Shown here: one piece after another, positions 23,505-32,144 of the stretch
Position numbering within the stretch: the first letter of the stretch is position 1
Layout: each line of letters starts with the position of its first letter
Origin: an uncultured Eubacteriales bacterium
Lineage (GTDB): Bacteria; Bacillota; Clostridia; Christensenellales; CAG-138
Length of the DNA stretch: 45,695 nt
Reading direction: 5' to 3'
Assembly: GCA_902792295.1 (NCBI GenBank)
Contig: CADAZC010000013.1
Location: forward strand, 1-45,695
Translations under genes and position numbers: made by a program
Notes under the pieces: model-generated
Seen by the model: the letters and a program-made list of their open reading frames with translations, nothing else
What the model was told of the DNA's origin: nothing
The model's database searches: none

Positions 23505-25906
23505 TTATTTGTGCATCAGCCAGCCCTTGATATCGCTGACGCCGCGGTAACGCTCAATGCCGTCGTCCTTGATGAGAACGAGCGTGGGCGCCTGCTTGAC
23601 GCCGTACTTTTCGACGAGCTCCTTTTCCTCATTCGCGTTCAGCGCGACGAACGGGATGCCCGCCTTTTCGAGCAGCATCGTCGCGACCTTGCAGTTCGGG
23701 CAGGTCGGCGTCTTGAAGAGCAGGAACCTGGGATTGCCTTCGGGCACGGTCTTCGCCTCGGTCGGCGCGCAGCAGGGCGCTTCCTGTACGGCTTCCGCCG
23801 CCGCTTCCGTGATCGTGTCGTCGGGCGCGGGGTTCGGACCCTGATGCGTCAAATGCGAACGGCCGATGTTGTAAACCTTGCGATCCTTGAACTCCTGCGC
23901 CTTGCCGTCGTTCCAGTTCTGGACCGGACGGTAGTAACCGGTGATGCGGCTGTAAACCTCGGTCTTCTGACCGCAGATCGGGCAGGTGAAGTGCTCGCCC
24001 GTGATGTAGCCGTGGTCCTTGCAGACCGAGTACGTCGGCGATATCGTGTAGTACGGCAGCTTGTAGTTCTCCGCGATCTTTCTTACCAGGTTCGCCGCCG
24101 CTTTCCAGTCGGGCAGCTTTTCGCCGAGGAACGCGTGGAACACGGTGCCGGAGGTGTAGAGCGTCTGCAGATCGTCCTGAATGTCGAGCGCCGAGAAGAT
24201 ATCCTCGGTGTAGCCGACCGGCAGGTGCGACGAGTTGGTGTAGTACGGCGTGCCGTTCATGTTCGCGGTGATGATGTCCGGATACTTGGACTTGTCATGC
24301 TTTGCGAACCGGTAGGTCGTGGATTCCGCGGGCGTCGCTTCGAGGTTGTAAAGGTCGCCGTACTTCTCCTGATAATCGGAGAGACGGTTGCGCATGTGGT
24401 TCAGAACCTCGCGGGTGAAGCGCTGCGTCTCGGGATGCGTCAGGTCCTTGCGGAGCCAGTTGGCGTTCAGACCGACCTCGTTCATGCCGATCAGACCGAT
24501 CGTGCTGAAATGGTTGTTGAACGTGCCGAGGTAGCGCTTGGTGTACGGATACAGACCCGCCTCAAGGAGCTTCGTGATGACGGTACGCTTGGTTTTCAGA
24601 GAGCGCGCCGCGATGTCCATCATCCTGTCGAGCTCGGCATAGAACGCTTTTTCGTCCTTTGCGAGGTACGCAATACGCGGCATGTTGATCGTGACGACGC
24701 CGACCGAACCGGTCGATTCGCCCGAACCGAAGAAGCCGCCGGACTTTTTGCGGAGCTCGCGGAGGTCAAGGCGGAGACGGCAGCACATCGAACGCACGTC
24801 GCTCGGCTCCATGTCCGAGTTGATGTAGTTCGAGAAATACGGCGTGCCGTACTTTGCGGTCATCTCAAACAGCAGCTTGTTGTTCTCGGTCTCGCTCCAG
24901 TCGAAGTCGCGGGTGATCGAGTACGTGGGGATCGGGTACTGGAAGCCGCGGCCGTTGGCGTCGCCCTCGATCATGACCTCGATGAACGCCTTGTTGACCA
25001 TGTCCATTTCCTTCTTGCAGTCGCCGTAGGTGAAGTCCATCTCCTTGCCGCCGACGATCGCGGGCAGGTTTTCGAGGTCCTTCGGAACGGTCCAGTCAAG
25101 GGTGATGTTGGAAAACGGCGCCTGCGTGCCCCAGCGGGACGGCGTGTTGACGCCGTAGATGAACGACTGGACGCACTGCTTGACTTCCTTCTGCGAGAGG
25201 TTGTCGACCTTGACGAACGGCGCAAGGTACGTGTCGAACGACGAGAACGCCTGCGCGCCCGCCCACTCGTTCTGCATGATGCCGAGGAAGTTGACCATCT
25301 GATTGCACAGCGTGGAAAGGTGGCTCGCCGGAGAGGACGTGATCTTGCCGGGCACGCCGCCGAGACCCTCCTGAATGAGCTGCTTCAAGCTCCAGCCCGC
25401 GCAGTAACCGGTGAGCATGGAGAGGTCGTGCAGATGGATCGCCGCGCTGCGGTGCGCTTCCGCGATCTCGTTGTCGTAGATCTCGGTGAGCCAGTAGTTC
25501 GCCGTGATCGCGCCGGAGTTAGAAAGGATCAGACCGCCGACCGAATACGTGACCGTCGAGTTCTCCTTGACACGCCAGTCGTTGATCTGCAGGTAGTTGT
25601 CGACCAGATCCTTGTAGTTCAGCATCGTGGAGTTGATGTTGCGGATCTTCTCACGCTGCTTGCGGTAGAGGATGTACGCCTTCGCGACGTCCGCATAGCC
25701 GGATTCCGACAGCACCTTTTCAACGCTGTCCTGAATCTCCTCGACCGTGATCTTGTCGTCCTTGATCTTGTTCTCGAAATCGCTCGCTCGATCACGCTGG
25801 GATGATACTGCTTTCCCGTCGCCTCAAACGCCTTCGTGATCGCCGCCGTGATCTTGCCGATCGAGAACTCGGCAAGCTTTCCGTCTCTTTTAATGACCTG
25901 GTACAT
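23505..25906 (-). CDS. nrdD: Anaerobic ribonucleoside-triphosphate reductase with C-terminal redoxin domain, frameshifted near the N-terminus
   Basis: Class III glycyl-radical enzyme that makes dNTPs without oxygen. The start at 25906 (GGGGGA upstream) gives an ATP-cone N-terminus, MYQVIKRDGKLAEFSI. At about 25780-25792 the frame breaks: a CGCTCGCTCG stretch lacks one base, or one 4-bp unit, and the rest (from LSESGYADVAKAY on) is read in another frame to 23505. The catalytic body is intact, with the zinc Cys pair CPIC and the glycyl-radical region RITGYYRPVQNW. About 75 extra residues at the C-terminus form a glutaredoxin/thioredoxin-like domain with a CPNC redox pair (TPTCPNCKVATMLLEKAGI) and QAPTLVL. 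As written, full-length protein would not be made unless the ribosome shifts; sequence error or true lesion cannot be told apart here. Confidence 0.9.
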
Positions 25907-25982
25907 AAAAAATCCCCCTCGTCGGTAAAGTTTTCAAACTTTTGATCCCGCAAACAAAAATGCTGCGGTTTTCAGCGTTGTA

Positions 25983-26019
25983 ACTGTACCACAAGTGGGG
26001 GTTTGATGTCAATATGTAG
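25983..26019 (-). promoter_or_regulatory. nrdD promoter overlapped by an NrdR-box-like site
   Basis: Minus strand: TTGACA (26007-26012), 18-bp spacer, TACAGT (25983-25988). The core CTACATATTG (26010-26019) matches the NrdR box core CwAtATaTwG at nine of ten positions and overlaps the -35. A weaker CCACTTGTGG (25989-25998) lies 21 bp away, two helical turns. A perfect TTGTTAACAA palindrome is at 26026-26035. This places a separate nrdD promoter after nrdG. Confidence 0.55.
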
Positions 26020-26112
26020 TGGTGATTGTTAACAAATCATACAATATCTTGTATTTATGCGTTGCATATGCAAAACGGCATATACGGCGGGGAAAAAGCC
26101 GGAAAACGCAGA

Positions 26113-26802
26113 TTATATGCCCCTTAACGCGGTGTTCGGTACGGTTTTTCGGACAGCTGCGGCATACAGTTCCATGCACTCCCTTGTAGGTGCGTGGAAG
26201 TTCTCGTATACCACCGTATCGCGGTCGGTGAACGCCTGCAGGTAGTATGCCTTCGCGCCTTTGATCCACCCGGAAATCGCCGTAAAATCGGACAAATCGT
26301 GCAGCTCGTCAACGACGGTCGTGCGGAATTCGTAATCGATTTTGCTGTTCAAAAGCAGCGAAATGCTCTCGTTGATCGGCGCAAGATCGATTTTTTCCAA
26401 ACCGCATATATGCGCATAATGATGCGGTCCGCCCTTGACGTCCATTGCGACGTAATCCAGAAGCCCCTCGTCGAGCATGGCGCGAAGCCGGTCCGGATGC
26501 ATGCCGTTGGTGTCGAGCTTCACGGGATACCCCATCGCGCGGATCTTCCGGATGAGTTCCGGCAGGTCTTTGCGCAGCGTCGGTTCGCCGCCCGTAAACG
26601 CCACGCCGTCCAGCAGTCCTTTGCGCTTTTCGAGAAACGCGAGAAGCTCCGTGTCGTCCATCACCGGCTTCGCCGTGCCGTCAATGAGCTCCGCGTTGTG
26701 GCAGAACGGGCAGCGCAAATCGCACCCGCCCAAGAACACCGTGCACGCCACGCGCCCCGGAAAGTCCAGAAGCGTCATCTTTTGCAGTCCATGAATCTCC
26801 AT
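26113..26802 (-). CDS. nrdG: Anaerobic ribonucleotide reductase activating protein (radical SAM)
   Basis: 229 residues. Radical SAM enzyme that installs the glycyl radical on NrdD. The [4Fe-4S] motif is CDLRCPFC (Cys27, Cys31, Cys34) after FPGRVACTVFLGG, followed by AFTGGEPTLR and KLDTNGMHP, the SAM-binding strands. AAGGAG lies 5 bp before the ATG at 26802; the longer frame upstream is not coding. The gene is upstream of nrdD on the same strand, separated by 206 bp that contain the nrdD promoter. It starts 11 bp after the stop of the DUF4037 gene, so it may also be read from that operon. Related activases (for example PflA-type) are possible, but the neighbour makes NrdG the best name. Confidence 0.92.
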   Translation of the reverse strand: MEIHGLQKMTLLDFPGRVACTVFLGGCDLRCPFCHNAELIDGTAKPVMDDTELLAFLEKRKGLLDGVAFTGGEPTLRKDLPELIRKIRAMGYPVKLDTNGMHPDRLRAMLDEGLLDYVAMDVKGGPHHYAHICGLEKIDLAPINESISLLLNSKIDYEFRTTVVDELHDLSDFTAISGWIKGAKAYYLQAFTDRDTVVYENFHAPTRECMELYAAAVRKTVPNTALRGI

Positions 26803-26813
26803 CGTTTCTCCTT

Positions 26814-27755
26814 TCAGATCGCCGCAAGAACGTTCAGGTTGCGGATCTCTCCGTCTTCGATCGCATCGTTGACCGAATACGCGTGTTTTTCGAGGTCGCC
26901 GCAGATCGCTTTGGTGAGTCCCTGCGCCGTAAGCTCGTCGATCACATCCGCCGCGACGTCCTCGATCATGTCCGCTTTCGATTCCGCCGTCTCCGGCGCG
27001 TTGTCGGTCGTCAGAAGCACCTCCAGCGTTTCCGCAAGCATCGAACACTTTTTCAGCGCCCGCATTGCGCGGAAGCTCCATTTATAATACGGCATGTAGA
27101 CGTCGTTCAAAAGGAACGCCGCATGCATCGCCGCCTTCACGAACTCCGCGACCGCAAGCTGCGCCGCGCCGGTCTCGCCGTGGCGGAGGCAGCGGGAAAA
27201 GTTATACTGTCCCGCCTGCGCCATCAGAAGAAGGTTGCCCGCGAGCTTCTTTTTGCGGACGTCCCCGGGATATTTTGACAGCGCTTCCCGGATGCGCGTG
27301 ACCTCGCCGGAACCGTCGAAGAACAGCTTGCCGTTCTGCGTTTCCGCAAGCGCATACTCCGGCACGGTCAGCCATTGCGAAACCGTGAGGATCCCGTCCG
27401 GCGCGCCGACCTTGTCGGCGAAAAACTCCGCCGTACGCAAAACGCCGTGCCGCGCGCCGCCGACCGGCGCGACCGTGCTGCGTCTGAATCCCGCAAACTC
27501 CTTCGGAAGCTTCGCGTACGCGCGCTCAAGCTGAAACGCCGTCCTGCGGTCGACGACGTCCTCGCCCGGCAGAAAGATGCAGAAGCCCGGCTCGAAATCG
27601 TGGTCGCGGCTCACCTCGTCGTCGAAGCCGAAACACTCCGAGCCGCTGCCGAACAGCCCCACCGCAAGGTGCGGCAGGACATCGGAAAACTGTTCAAGAA
27701 GCATCGGTTTTCCGTACGCCTCATAGAACCGTTCGGAAAGCTCAAGTCCGTTCAT
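26814..27755 (-). CDS. DUF4037 nucleotidyltransferase-fold protein
   Basis: 313 residues. Residues about 40-75 hold a nucleotidyltransferase-like signature, GLFGSGSECFGFDDEVSRDHD, with the GSGS loop and DxD-type acids of the DUF4037 family; the rest is helical. Related folds transfer nucleotides to proteins, RNA or antibiotics, but no DUF4037 member has a role I can name. The ATG at 27755 lies inside the last codons of the TPR gene, a 14-bp overlap, so translation is coupled. DUF4037 genes often sit next to TPR genes, which suggests they act together (inference). Confidence 0.82.
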   Translation of the reverse strand: MNGLELSERFYEAYGKPMLLEQFSDVLPHLAVGLFGSGSECFGFDDEVSRDHDFEPGFCIFLPGEDVVDRRTAFQLERAYAKLPKEFAGFRRSTVAPVGGARHGVLRTAEFFADKVGAPDGILTVSQWLTVPEYALAETQNGKLFFDGSGEVTRIREALSKYPGDVRKKKLAGNLLLMAQAGQYNFSRCLRHGETGAAQLAVAEFVKAAMHAAFLLNDVYMPYYKWSFRAMRALKKCSMLAETLEVLLTTDNAPETAESKADMIEDVAADVIDELTAQGLTKAICGDLEKHAYSVNDAIEDGEIRNLNVLAAI

Positions 27756-28545
27756 ACCATGTCCTCGCGCGTTTGTTGAGTTCTTCGGCGACCGCAAACC
27801 ATCCGTAATATTCGAACGTCGGCGCGCATTTTTCGCACACGAACGCGTAATATCCCTCGTGCGGGATGCCCGGCGCGTTCAAAAGCGTCTCCGCCCGTTC
27901 GAGGCACGCGTCGATCGTTTCCGACGCATCCAGAAGCCCCTTTTCGTCCTCGGCGGCGTTCGCCATATTGAGGTACGTGATCGCCTGCTCCAGCGCGCCG
28001 TGCTCGGCGTTCGCCATCGTTTCGATCGCCCTGCGGTACAATTCGTTCGCCTCGTCGAAGCGTTTCAACGAAACCAGCGTCAGCGCCATGTTGTTGTAAA
28101 GCCCGCCCAGAAGTTCCGGCTTCAGGGACGGGATCGCTTCGTAATTGTTCCGCGCGCGCTCGAAGATTTCGAATGCCCGGTCGTTTTCACCGAACGCCTG
28201 ATACGCGGTCGCGGCGTTCACGCAGGTCGTGCCCGCCGTGATCGAGCCCTCGAAGCCGATCTCGTCGAGCAGGTTCAGCGCCGCTTCCGCTTGCGTGAGC
28301 GCGTGCGCGCGGTCCTGCACCTTGCGGTAGTGCCCGATGAGCTCGTTGCGGATCATCAGCTCGCCCTTCTGATCGTGTCCGAGCTTCGCCTCTTCCAGCC
28401 AGTAGAGGAGGTGCCGCTCGACGCCCGCGTAGTCGCGGCGCGACATGTATTCGTCGACCTTTTCCATGATCCGCTGCTGCGGCACGGGCTTTACCTGCGC
28501 TTCCGCGCCGTACGGCTCCTCGCAAAGGAGGCAGCGCGGTTCCAT
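27742..28545 (-). CDS. TPR-repeat protein paired with DUF4037
   Basis: 267 residues, soluble. The N-terminus MEPRCLLCEEPYG carries a CxxC that may bind metal. About five helix-turn-helix TPR repeats follow (HALTQAEAALNLLDEIG, NAATAYQAFGENDRAFEIFERA, NNMALTLVSLKRFDEANELYRRAI, and so on), so it is a protein-protein scaffold. The start at 28545 is chosen for its AAGGAAG site; the frame runs further up but would overlap the previous gene. It overlaps the DUF4037 gene by 14 bp and begins 31 bp after the zinc-ribbon gene, forming a three-gene unit. Confidence 0.82.
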   Translation of the reverse strand: MEPRCLLCEEPYGAEAQVKPVPQQRIMEKVDEYMSRRDYAGVERHLLYWLEEAKLGHDQKGELMIRNELIGHYRKVQDRAHALTQAEAALNLLDEIGFEGSITAGTTCVNAATAYQAFGENDRAFEIFERARNNYEAIPSLKPELLGGLYNNMALTLVSLKRFDEANELYRRAIETMANAEHGALEQAITYLNMANAAEDEKGLLDASETIDACLERAETLLNAPGIPHEGYYAFVCEKCAPTFEYYGWFAVAEELNKRARTWYERT

Positions 28546-28576
28546 GTAATCTTCCTTTTCGATCGGCGTCACGGCA

Positions 28577-29254
28577 TTATCCCTCCCTCGCATCCGTCAG
28601 CATCCAGCCCAAGTCTACCGGCGCGGAAAACGCCGTTCCGCAGTACACGCACACGCGCGCGCCAACCGCAGGCAGCGGCGCGCCGCAGTTCGGACAGTTG
28701 AAGCCGACCACGGGGCTTTCCGGATCGTCCGCATAGCCCGCGATGTAATCGAGGACCAGCCGCCGCTCGCGCGGGGTTCCGGTTTTGTCCGTGAATCCGA
28801 CCGCCGCCTGACAGGTCAGGATCTTTTTGCGCGTCGCGTTGTCGTACGCGGCGATCGAAACCTTATGCACGTCGATCCCGCCCGAAACCGAATCGGGCAG
28901 ACGATCCGCAAACGCCTCCTTGAACACCTCGGTCGCATCGTCCCGATACAGGACCTTGCCCTGTACGCCGCTTTCGTAATACGTCCTTGCGTCCGCACGC
29001 ACACGCTGTGCAAACACGCGCGGATTGAAGTCCGGAAAATCCTTCAGGATCTTCGGCAGCACCACGGATTCGAGCGACGACAGAGAACGCGGCTTTTCCG
29101 GTTCCTGATCCGCCTCGATCGCATCGTCCAGCGCACGTTTCAAAACGCCGAGCTTCTCCCGCACGCTGCGCGTGGCGCGACGAACGCCGAAATATCCGCC
29201 TAAAAGGGCGAGCAGTCCGCCGCCGATGATCAACGCGATGACCCACTTTTCCAT
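28577..29254 (-). CDS. Membrane-anchored Tim44-like protein with C-terminal zinc ribbon
   Basis: 225 residues. One N-terminal membrane helix (about 4-24, VIALIIGGGLLALLGGYFG), a charged stretch, then a Tim44-like globular domain (DFPDFNPRVFAQRVRADARTYY at about 72-93) and a zinc ribbon near the end with CPNCG and CVYCG. Tim44-like domains bind lipid or help anchor membrane proteins. CGGAGGC precedes the ATG at 29254; the very long frame upstream is antisense to 29456-30277 and not coding. It heads the operon with the TPR and DUF4037 genes. Confidence 0.78.
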   Translation of the reverse strand: MEKWVIALIIGGGLLALLGGYFGVRRATRSVREKLGVLKRALDDAIEADQEPEKPRSLSSLESVVLPKILKDFPDFNPRVFAQRVRADARTYYESGVQGKVLYRDDATEVFKEAFADRLPDSVSGGIDVHKVSIAAYDNATRKKILTCQAAVGFTDKTGTPRERRLVLDYIAGYADDPESPVVGFNCPNCGAPLPAVGARVCVYCGTAFSAPVDLGWMLTDAREG

Positions 29255-29367
29255 AAACGCCTCCGGGAAGTGTTTCTCTGTTTTCAGTTTGGACGCAAAC
29301 GGGCGAATTGTCAAGTCCATTCTTGCGGAATCCCGTATCATTGCGACAATTTTACACCAATCGCTTA

Positions 29368-29396
29368 TTGACATTGCGCGCCGCTTCAAGTAAAAT
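29368..29396 (+). promoter_or_regulatory. Promoter of the membrane protein / DUF937 operon
   Basis: TTGACA (29368-29373), 17-bp spacer, TAAAAT (29391-29396), 60 bp before the ATG at 29456. Confidence 0.82.
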
Positions 29397-29455
29397 ATAT
29401 AATAAGAATGGTATGACATTCGATCAAAATCCAAATAGAAATGAGAGGGGTTTGC

Positions 29456-30277
29456 ATGGAAGAAAAGAAAAGAACGATCACCAAAGTCGAAGACGGTGAG
29501 AAGGTTACAAAGACCGCAAAGAAGGTCGTTGAAGTCGGCGAAGACGCCGCGGCGGAAAAGAAAGTAAAGAAGGTCGAAACCCTCACGAAGGCAGAGGAAA
29601 AGAGCAAGGCGACCACGCTGCGCATCGTCTCCGCCATTCTGTGGGTGCTTGCGATCGGCTTTGAAGTGCTCGCGATCCTCTTCCTGTTCAAGAAGCTGTA
29701 TATTCCGTGGCTGCCGCAGATGTGGGGCATGATCATCTGCATCGTGCTCGATCTTGCCTGCTGCCTCGTTGCGGGCTTCCTGTGGAAGAAAGCCGCCCAT
29801 CTTGATCCGTTCAAGAAGACCAACAACAAGGTCGGCTTCTTCATTCTGACGCAGCTCGGCGTGATCATGGCGGCGATCTGCTTCATCCCCCTGATTATCC
29901 TCGTGCTTTTGAGCAAGGATAAGCTCGACAAGAAATCCAAGATCATCGTGACCGTCGTTGCGATCGTCGCGCTGCTCATTGCCGGACTTCTGGGCGCGGA
30001 CTTCAACCCGATCTCCGCGGAAGAAAAGGCGGCTGCGGAACAGACGCTGACCGACGACGTGTACTGGACCGCGTTCGGTCACAAGTATCACCTGTATGAG
30101 GACTGCGGCTCTCTGAAGAACTCCGAGACGCTGTATCAGGGTTCCGTCACCTCCGCGATCGACAACGGCCGCGGCGAGGTCTGCTTCTTCTGCGCGAACA
30201 GAGCAGAGAAGGAAGGCGTCGACATGACCGGCATCAACGTGGAAGAAGGCGTGGCAAGCGCAGTCGCGGGAGATTAA
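29456..30277 (+). CDS. Four-helix membrane protein with a C-terminal YHxxxC / CxxC domain
   Basis: 273 residues. A lysine- and threonine-rich cytosolic start (about 1-55, repeated KVEDGEKVTKTAKKV-type units) is followed by four membrane helices between about 60 and 182. After the last helix comes a small domain VYWTAFGHKYHLYEDCGSL ... VCFFCANR, whose YHxxxC and CxxC residues look like a zinc site; this domain is common at the ends of clostridial membrane and nuclease-like proteins. GAGAGGGG lies before the ATG at 29456. Only 3 bp separate it from the DUF937 gene, and both proteins are rich in K, T and A, so they probably work together. Function unknown. Confidence 0.8.
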   Translation: MEEKKRTITKVEDGEKVTKTAKKVVEVGEDAAAEKKVKKVETLTKAEEKSKATTLRIVSAILWVLAIGFEVLAILFLFKKLYIPWLPQMWGMIICIVLDLACCLVAGFLWKKAAHLDPFKKTNNKVGFFILTQLGVIMAAICFIPLIILVLLSKDKLDKKSKIIVTVVAIVALLIAGLLGADFNPISAEEKAAAEQTLTDDVYWTAFGHKYHLYEDCGSLKNSETLYQGSVTSAIDNGRGEVCFFCANRAEKEGVDMTGINVEEGVASAVAGD

Positions 30278-30280
30278 GCC

Positions 30281-31171
30281 ATGGCGGGAATTGATCTGAA
30301 CTCCCTGATGGGGCTGGTCGGCGGCGACGGCGTGGAGGCGATCGCAAAGGCAACGAAGACCGATAAAAGCAAGGTCTCCGCGGTCCTCGGCGACGCCCTG
30401 CCCGTGCTGGTCGGCAAAATGTCCGACAACGCTTCCACGAAGGACGGCGCGAAATCGCTGAACAAGGCGCTGAACGAGCACAAGACCGGCGACGTCATCG
30501 ACGTTGCGTCGTTCCTTTCGACCGCGGACAGCAAGGACGGCAAGAAGATCCTCGGTCACATCCTCGGAAGCGACGAGGCGGCGGCAACGAAGGCGATCTC
30601 GAAAAAGAGCGGTGTAAGTAGCTCCAAGGTCGGCTCGATTCTTTCGCTGGTTGCGCCGCTGCTCCTTTCGCAGCTCGGCAACAAAAAGGATGAAGACGAA
30701 GCGGACAGTTCCGCGCTCGGCGGGCTCCTCGGCGGGCTCCTCGGCGGCGGTTCGTCCTCGTCCTCCGGCGGGATCGGCGCGTCGCTTCTCGGCTCGCTGC
30801 TCGGCGGCGGCAGCTCGTCTTCCTCGTCCTCCGGCAGCGGCTCGCTGCTCGGCGGGCTCCTGGGCGGACTCCTCGGCGGCGACAAGGAAGAGAAGGAAGA
30901 AAAGAAGGAAGACTCCTCGATCCTGGGCGGACTGATGGGACTTTTAGGCAACGCGGAATCGGAAGAAACGAGCACCGCGAAGAAGAAGACCGGCAAAAAG
31001 ACCTCTTCGACCGCAAAGAAAAAGACTTCGACTTCCACCGCGAAGAAGAAGACCTCTTCGACCGCGAAGAAGGCATCCGCTTCCTCGACCGCAAAGAAAA
31101 CCGCGGCGAAAAAGACCTCGGCGACTTCCTCGACCGCGAAGAAAACCGCAAAGAAGAAGACCGGAAAATAA
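30281..31171 (+). CDS. DUF937 protein with Gly/Ser/Leu repeats and a histone-H1-like tail
   Basis: 296 residues in three parts. Residues 1-140 are a helical DUF937 domain (VEAIAKATKTDKSKVSAVLG ... VSSSKVGSILSLVAPLLL). Residues about 145-205 are low complexity: repeated GGLLGGLLGG blocks alternating with serine runs. From about 228 to the end the protein is made of STAKKKTSS-like units, almost only K, T, S and A, like histone H1 tails or AlgP. Such tails usually bind DNA or polyanions. DUF937 members have no firm role; DNA or granule association is inferred from the tail. The repeats show the same codon blocks, so slippage could change their number. GGGAGA precedes the ATG. Confidence 0.85.
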   Translation: MAGIDLNSLMGLVGGDGVEAIAKATKTDKSKVSAVLGDALPVLVGKMSDNASTKDGAKSLNKALNEHKTGDVIDVASFLSTADSKDGKKILGHILGSDEAAATKAISKKSGVSSSKVGSILSLVAPLLLSQLGNKKDEDEADSSALGGLLGGLLGGGSSSSSGGIGASLLGSLLGGGSSSSSSSGSGSLLGGLLGGLLGGDKEEKEEKKEDSSILGGLMGLLGNAESEETSTAKKKTGKKTSSTAKKKTSTSTAKKKTSSTAKKASASSTAKKTAAKKTSATSSTAKKTAKKKTGK

Positions 31172-31189
31172 CAAAACAATTTGTTCGGA

Positions 31190-31220
31190 AAAGAACGTCG
31201 GAATCCGGCGTTCTTTTTTA
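31190..31220 (+). terminator. Terminator of the DUF937 operon
   Basis: Stem AAAGAACG-CGGA / TCCG-CGTTCTTT with small mismatches, followed by six T, 20 bp after the stop. Confidence 0.85.
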
Positions 31221-31240
31221 TATATTCGACAAATTCCCCC

Positions 31241-31269
31241 TTGCAATTCTGGACAAAATTTGTTATACT
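31241..31269 (+). promoter_or_regulatory. Promoter of the patatin gene
   Basis: TTGCAA (31241-31246), 17-bp spacer, TATACT (31264-31269) with an upstream TG at the extended -10 position. Confidence 0.8.
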
Positions 31270-31309
31270 GAATCTGCTAATTTGTCTAAAGAAGCGAAAG
31301 GATGCAAAC

Positions 31310-32095
31310 TTGAACGAACGGAAGAAAGTGGGGCTGGCGCTTGCCTCCGGCGGCGGGCGCGGCATGGCACACATCGGCGTGCTGCAGGTGCTGACCGAGC
31401 ACGGCATCCCGATCGATCTGATCTCCGGCTGCAGCGCCGGCGCGCTGGTCGCGGCGATCTATGCCGCGGGGACCGACCTCTATATGCTGGAAAAATATCT
31501 CTGCACGCTGGTGCCGAAGGACATCATCGATCCGACGGTGGTTACGCGCGGCGGGCTCATTTCCGGCAACAAGGTCTCCGAAATCGTTCGTACGCTGACG
31601 CACGACCTTTCCGTCAACGAGACAAAGATTCCCTGCTTTATCGGAGCGGCGGACCTCGAATCGTCCGAGTTCCACATCTTCGAGCACGGCAAGCTGTACG
31701 AAGCGGCGCGGGCGAGCATGGCGATCCCCGGCGTCTTCACGCCGGTCAAGATCGACGGGCACTGGTACATCGACGGCGGAACGCTGCAGGAGCTTCCCGT
31801 GGAGGTTTTGCGCGAGCACGGCGCGGACATCGTGATCGGCGTCGATCTTTCGATCAAAAAGCGGTTTGTCGTGGAAGAGGACAAGATTCCCGGCGCGCAC
31901 TCCTCGCTGCTTCGCGCGTTCAACATGATGCAGAAGGAGATCACCCGCATCCGGCAGGATCAGGTGGACGTTCGAATCAAGCCGGACGTTTCCTTCATGG
32001 GAATGATCTCGACCGCGGGCACCGAGGAAGCCATCCGCATCGGACGCGAATGCGCCGAACGCGCGATGCCCCAGATCGAAGCGCTGCTCGGCTGA
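31310..32095 (+). CDS. Patatin-like phospholipase (RssA/YlbK type), TTG start
   Basis: 261 residues, cytosolic or membrane-edge esterase. The oxyanion loop GGGRG (14-18), the nucleophile GCSAG (Ser42) and the catalytic Asp in DGG (Asp155) are all present in the usual order, so it should be active as a lipid acyl hydrolase. The start is read as TTG at 31310, because AAAGGA lies 7 bp before it and the nearby ATG frames close at once (ATG CAA ACT TGA). It is followed 49 bp later by a GntR regulator, which has its own ribosome site and may share the transcript. Confidence 0.9.
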   Translation: MNERKKVGLALASGGGRGMAHIGVLQVLTEHGIPIDLISGCSAGALVAAIYAAGTDLYMLEKYLCTLVPKDIIDPTVVTRGGLISGNKVSEIVRTLTHDLSVNETKIPCFIGAADLESSEFHIFEHGKLYEAARASMAIPGVFTPVKIDGHWYIDGGTLQELPVEVLREHGADIVIGVDLSIKKRFVVEEDKIPGAHSSLLRAFNMMQKEITRIRQDQVDVRIKPDVSFMGMISTAGTEEAIRIGRECAERAMPQIEALLG

Positions 32096-32144
32096 TTTGT
32101 TTTTTCATCCCGGCGACCCCATCAATCGTTACGGAGGTATTTTT

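Noticed and set aside
25775..25795. Programmed frameshift in nrdD
   Set aside because: No slippery heptamer with a following strong stem or internal ribosome site fits; a lost base or repeat unit is simpler.
28577..30559. 660-codon minus frame
   Set aside because: Only its last 225 codons (from the ATG at 29254) are coding; the upstream part is antisense to 29456-30277.
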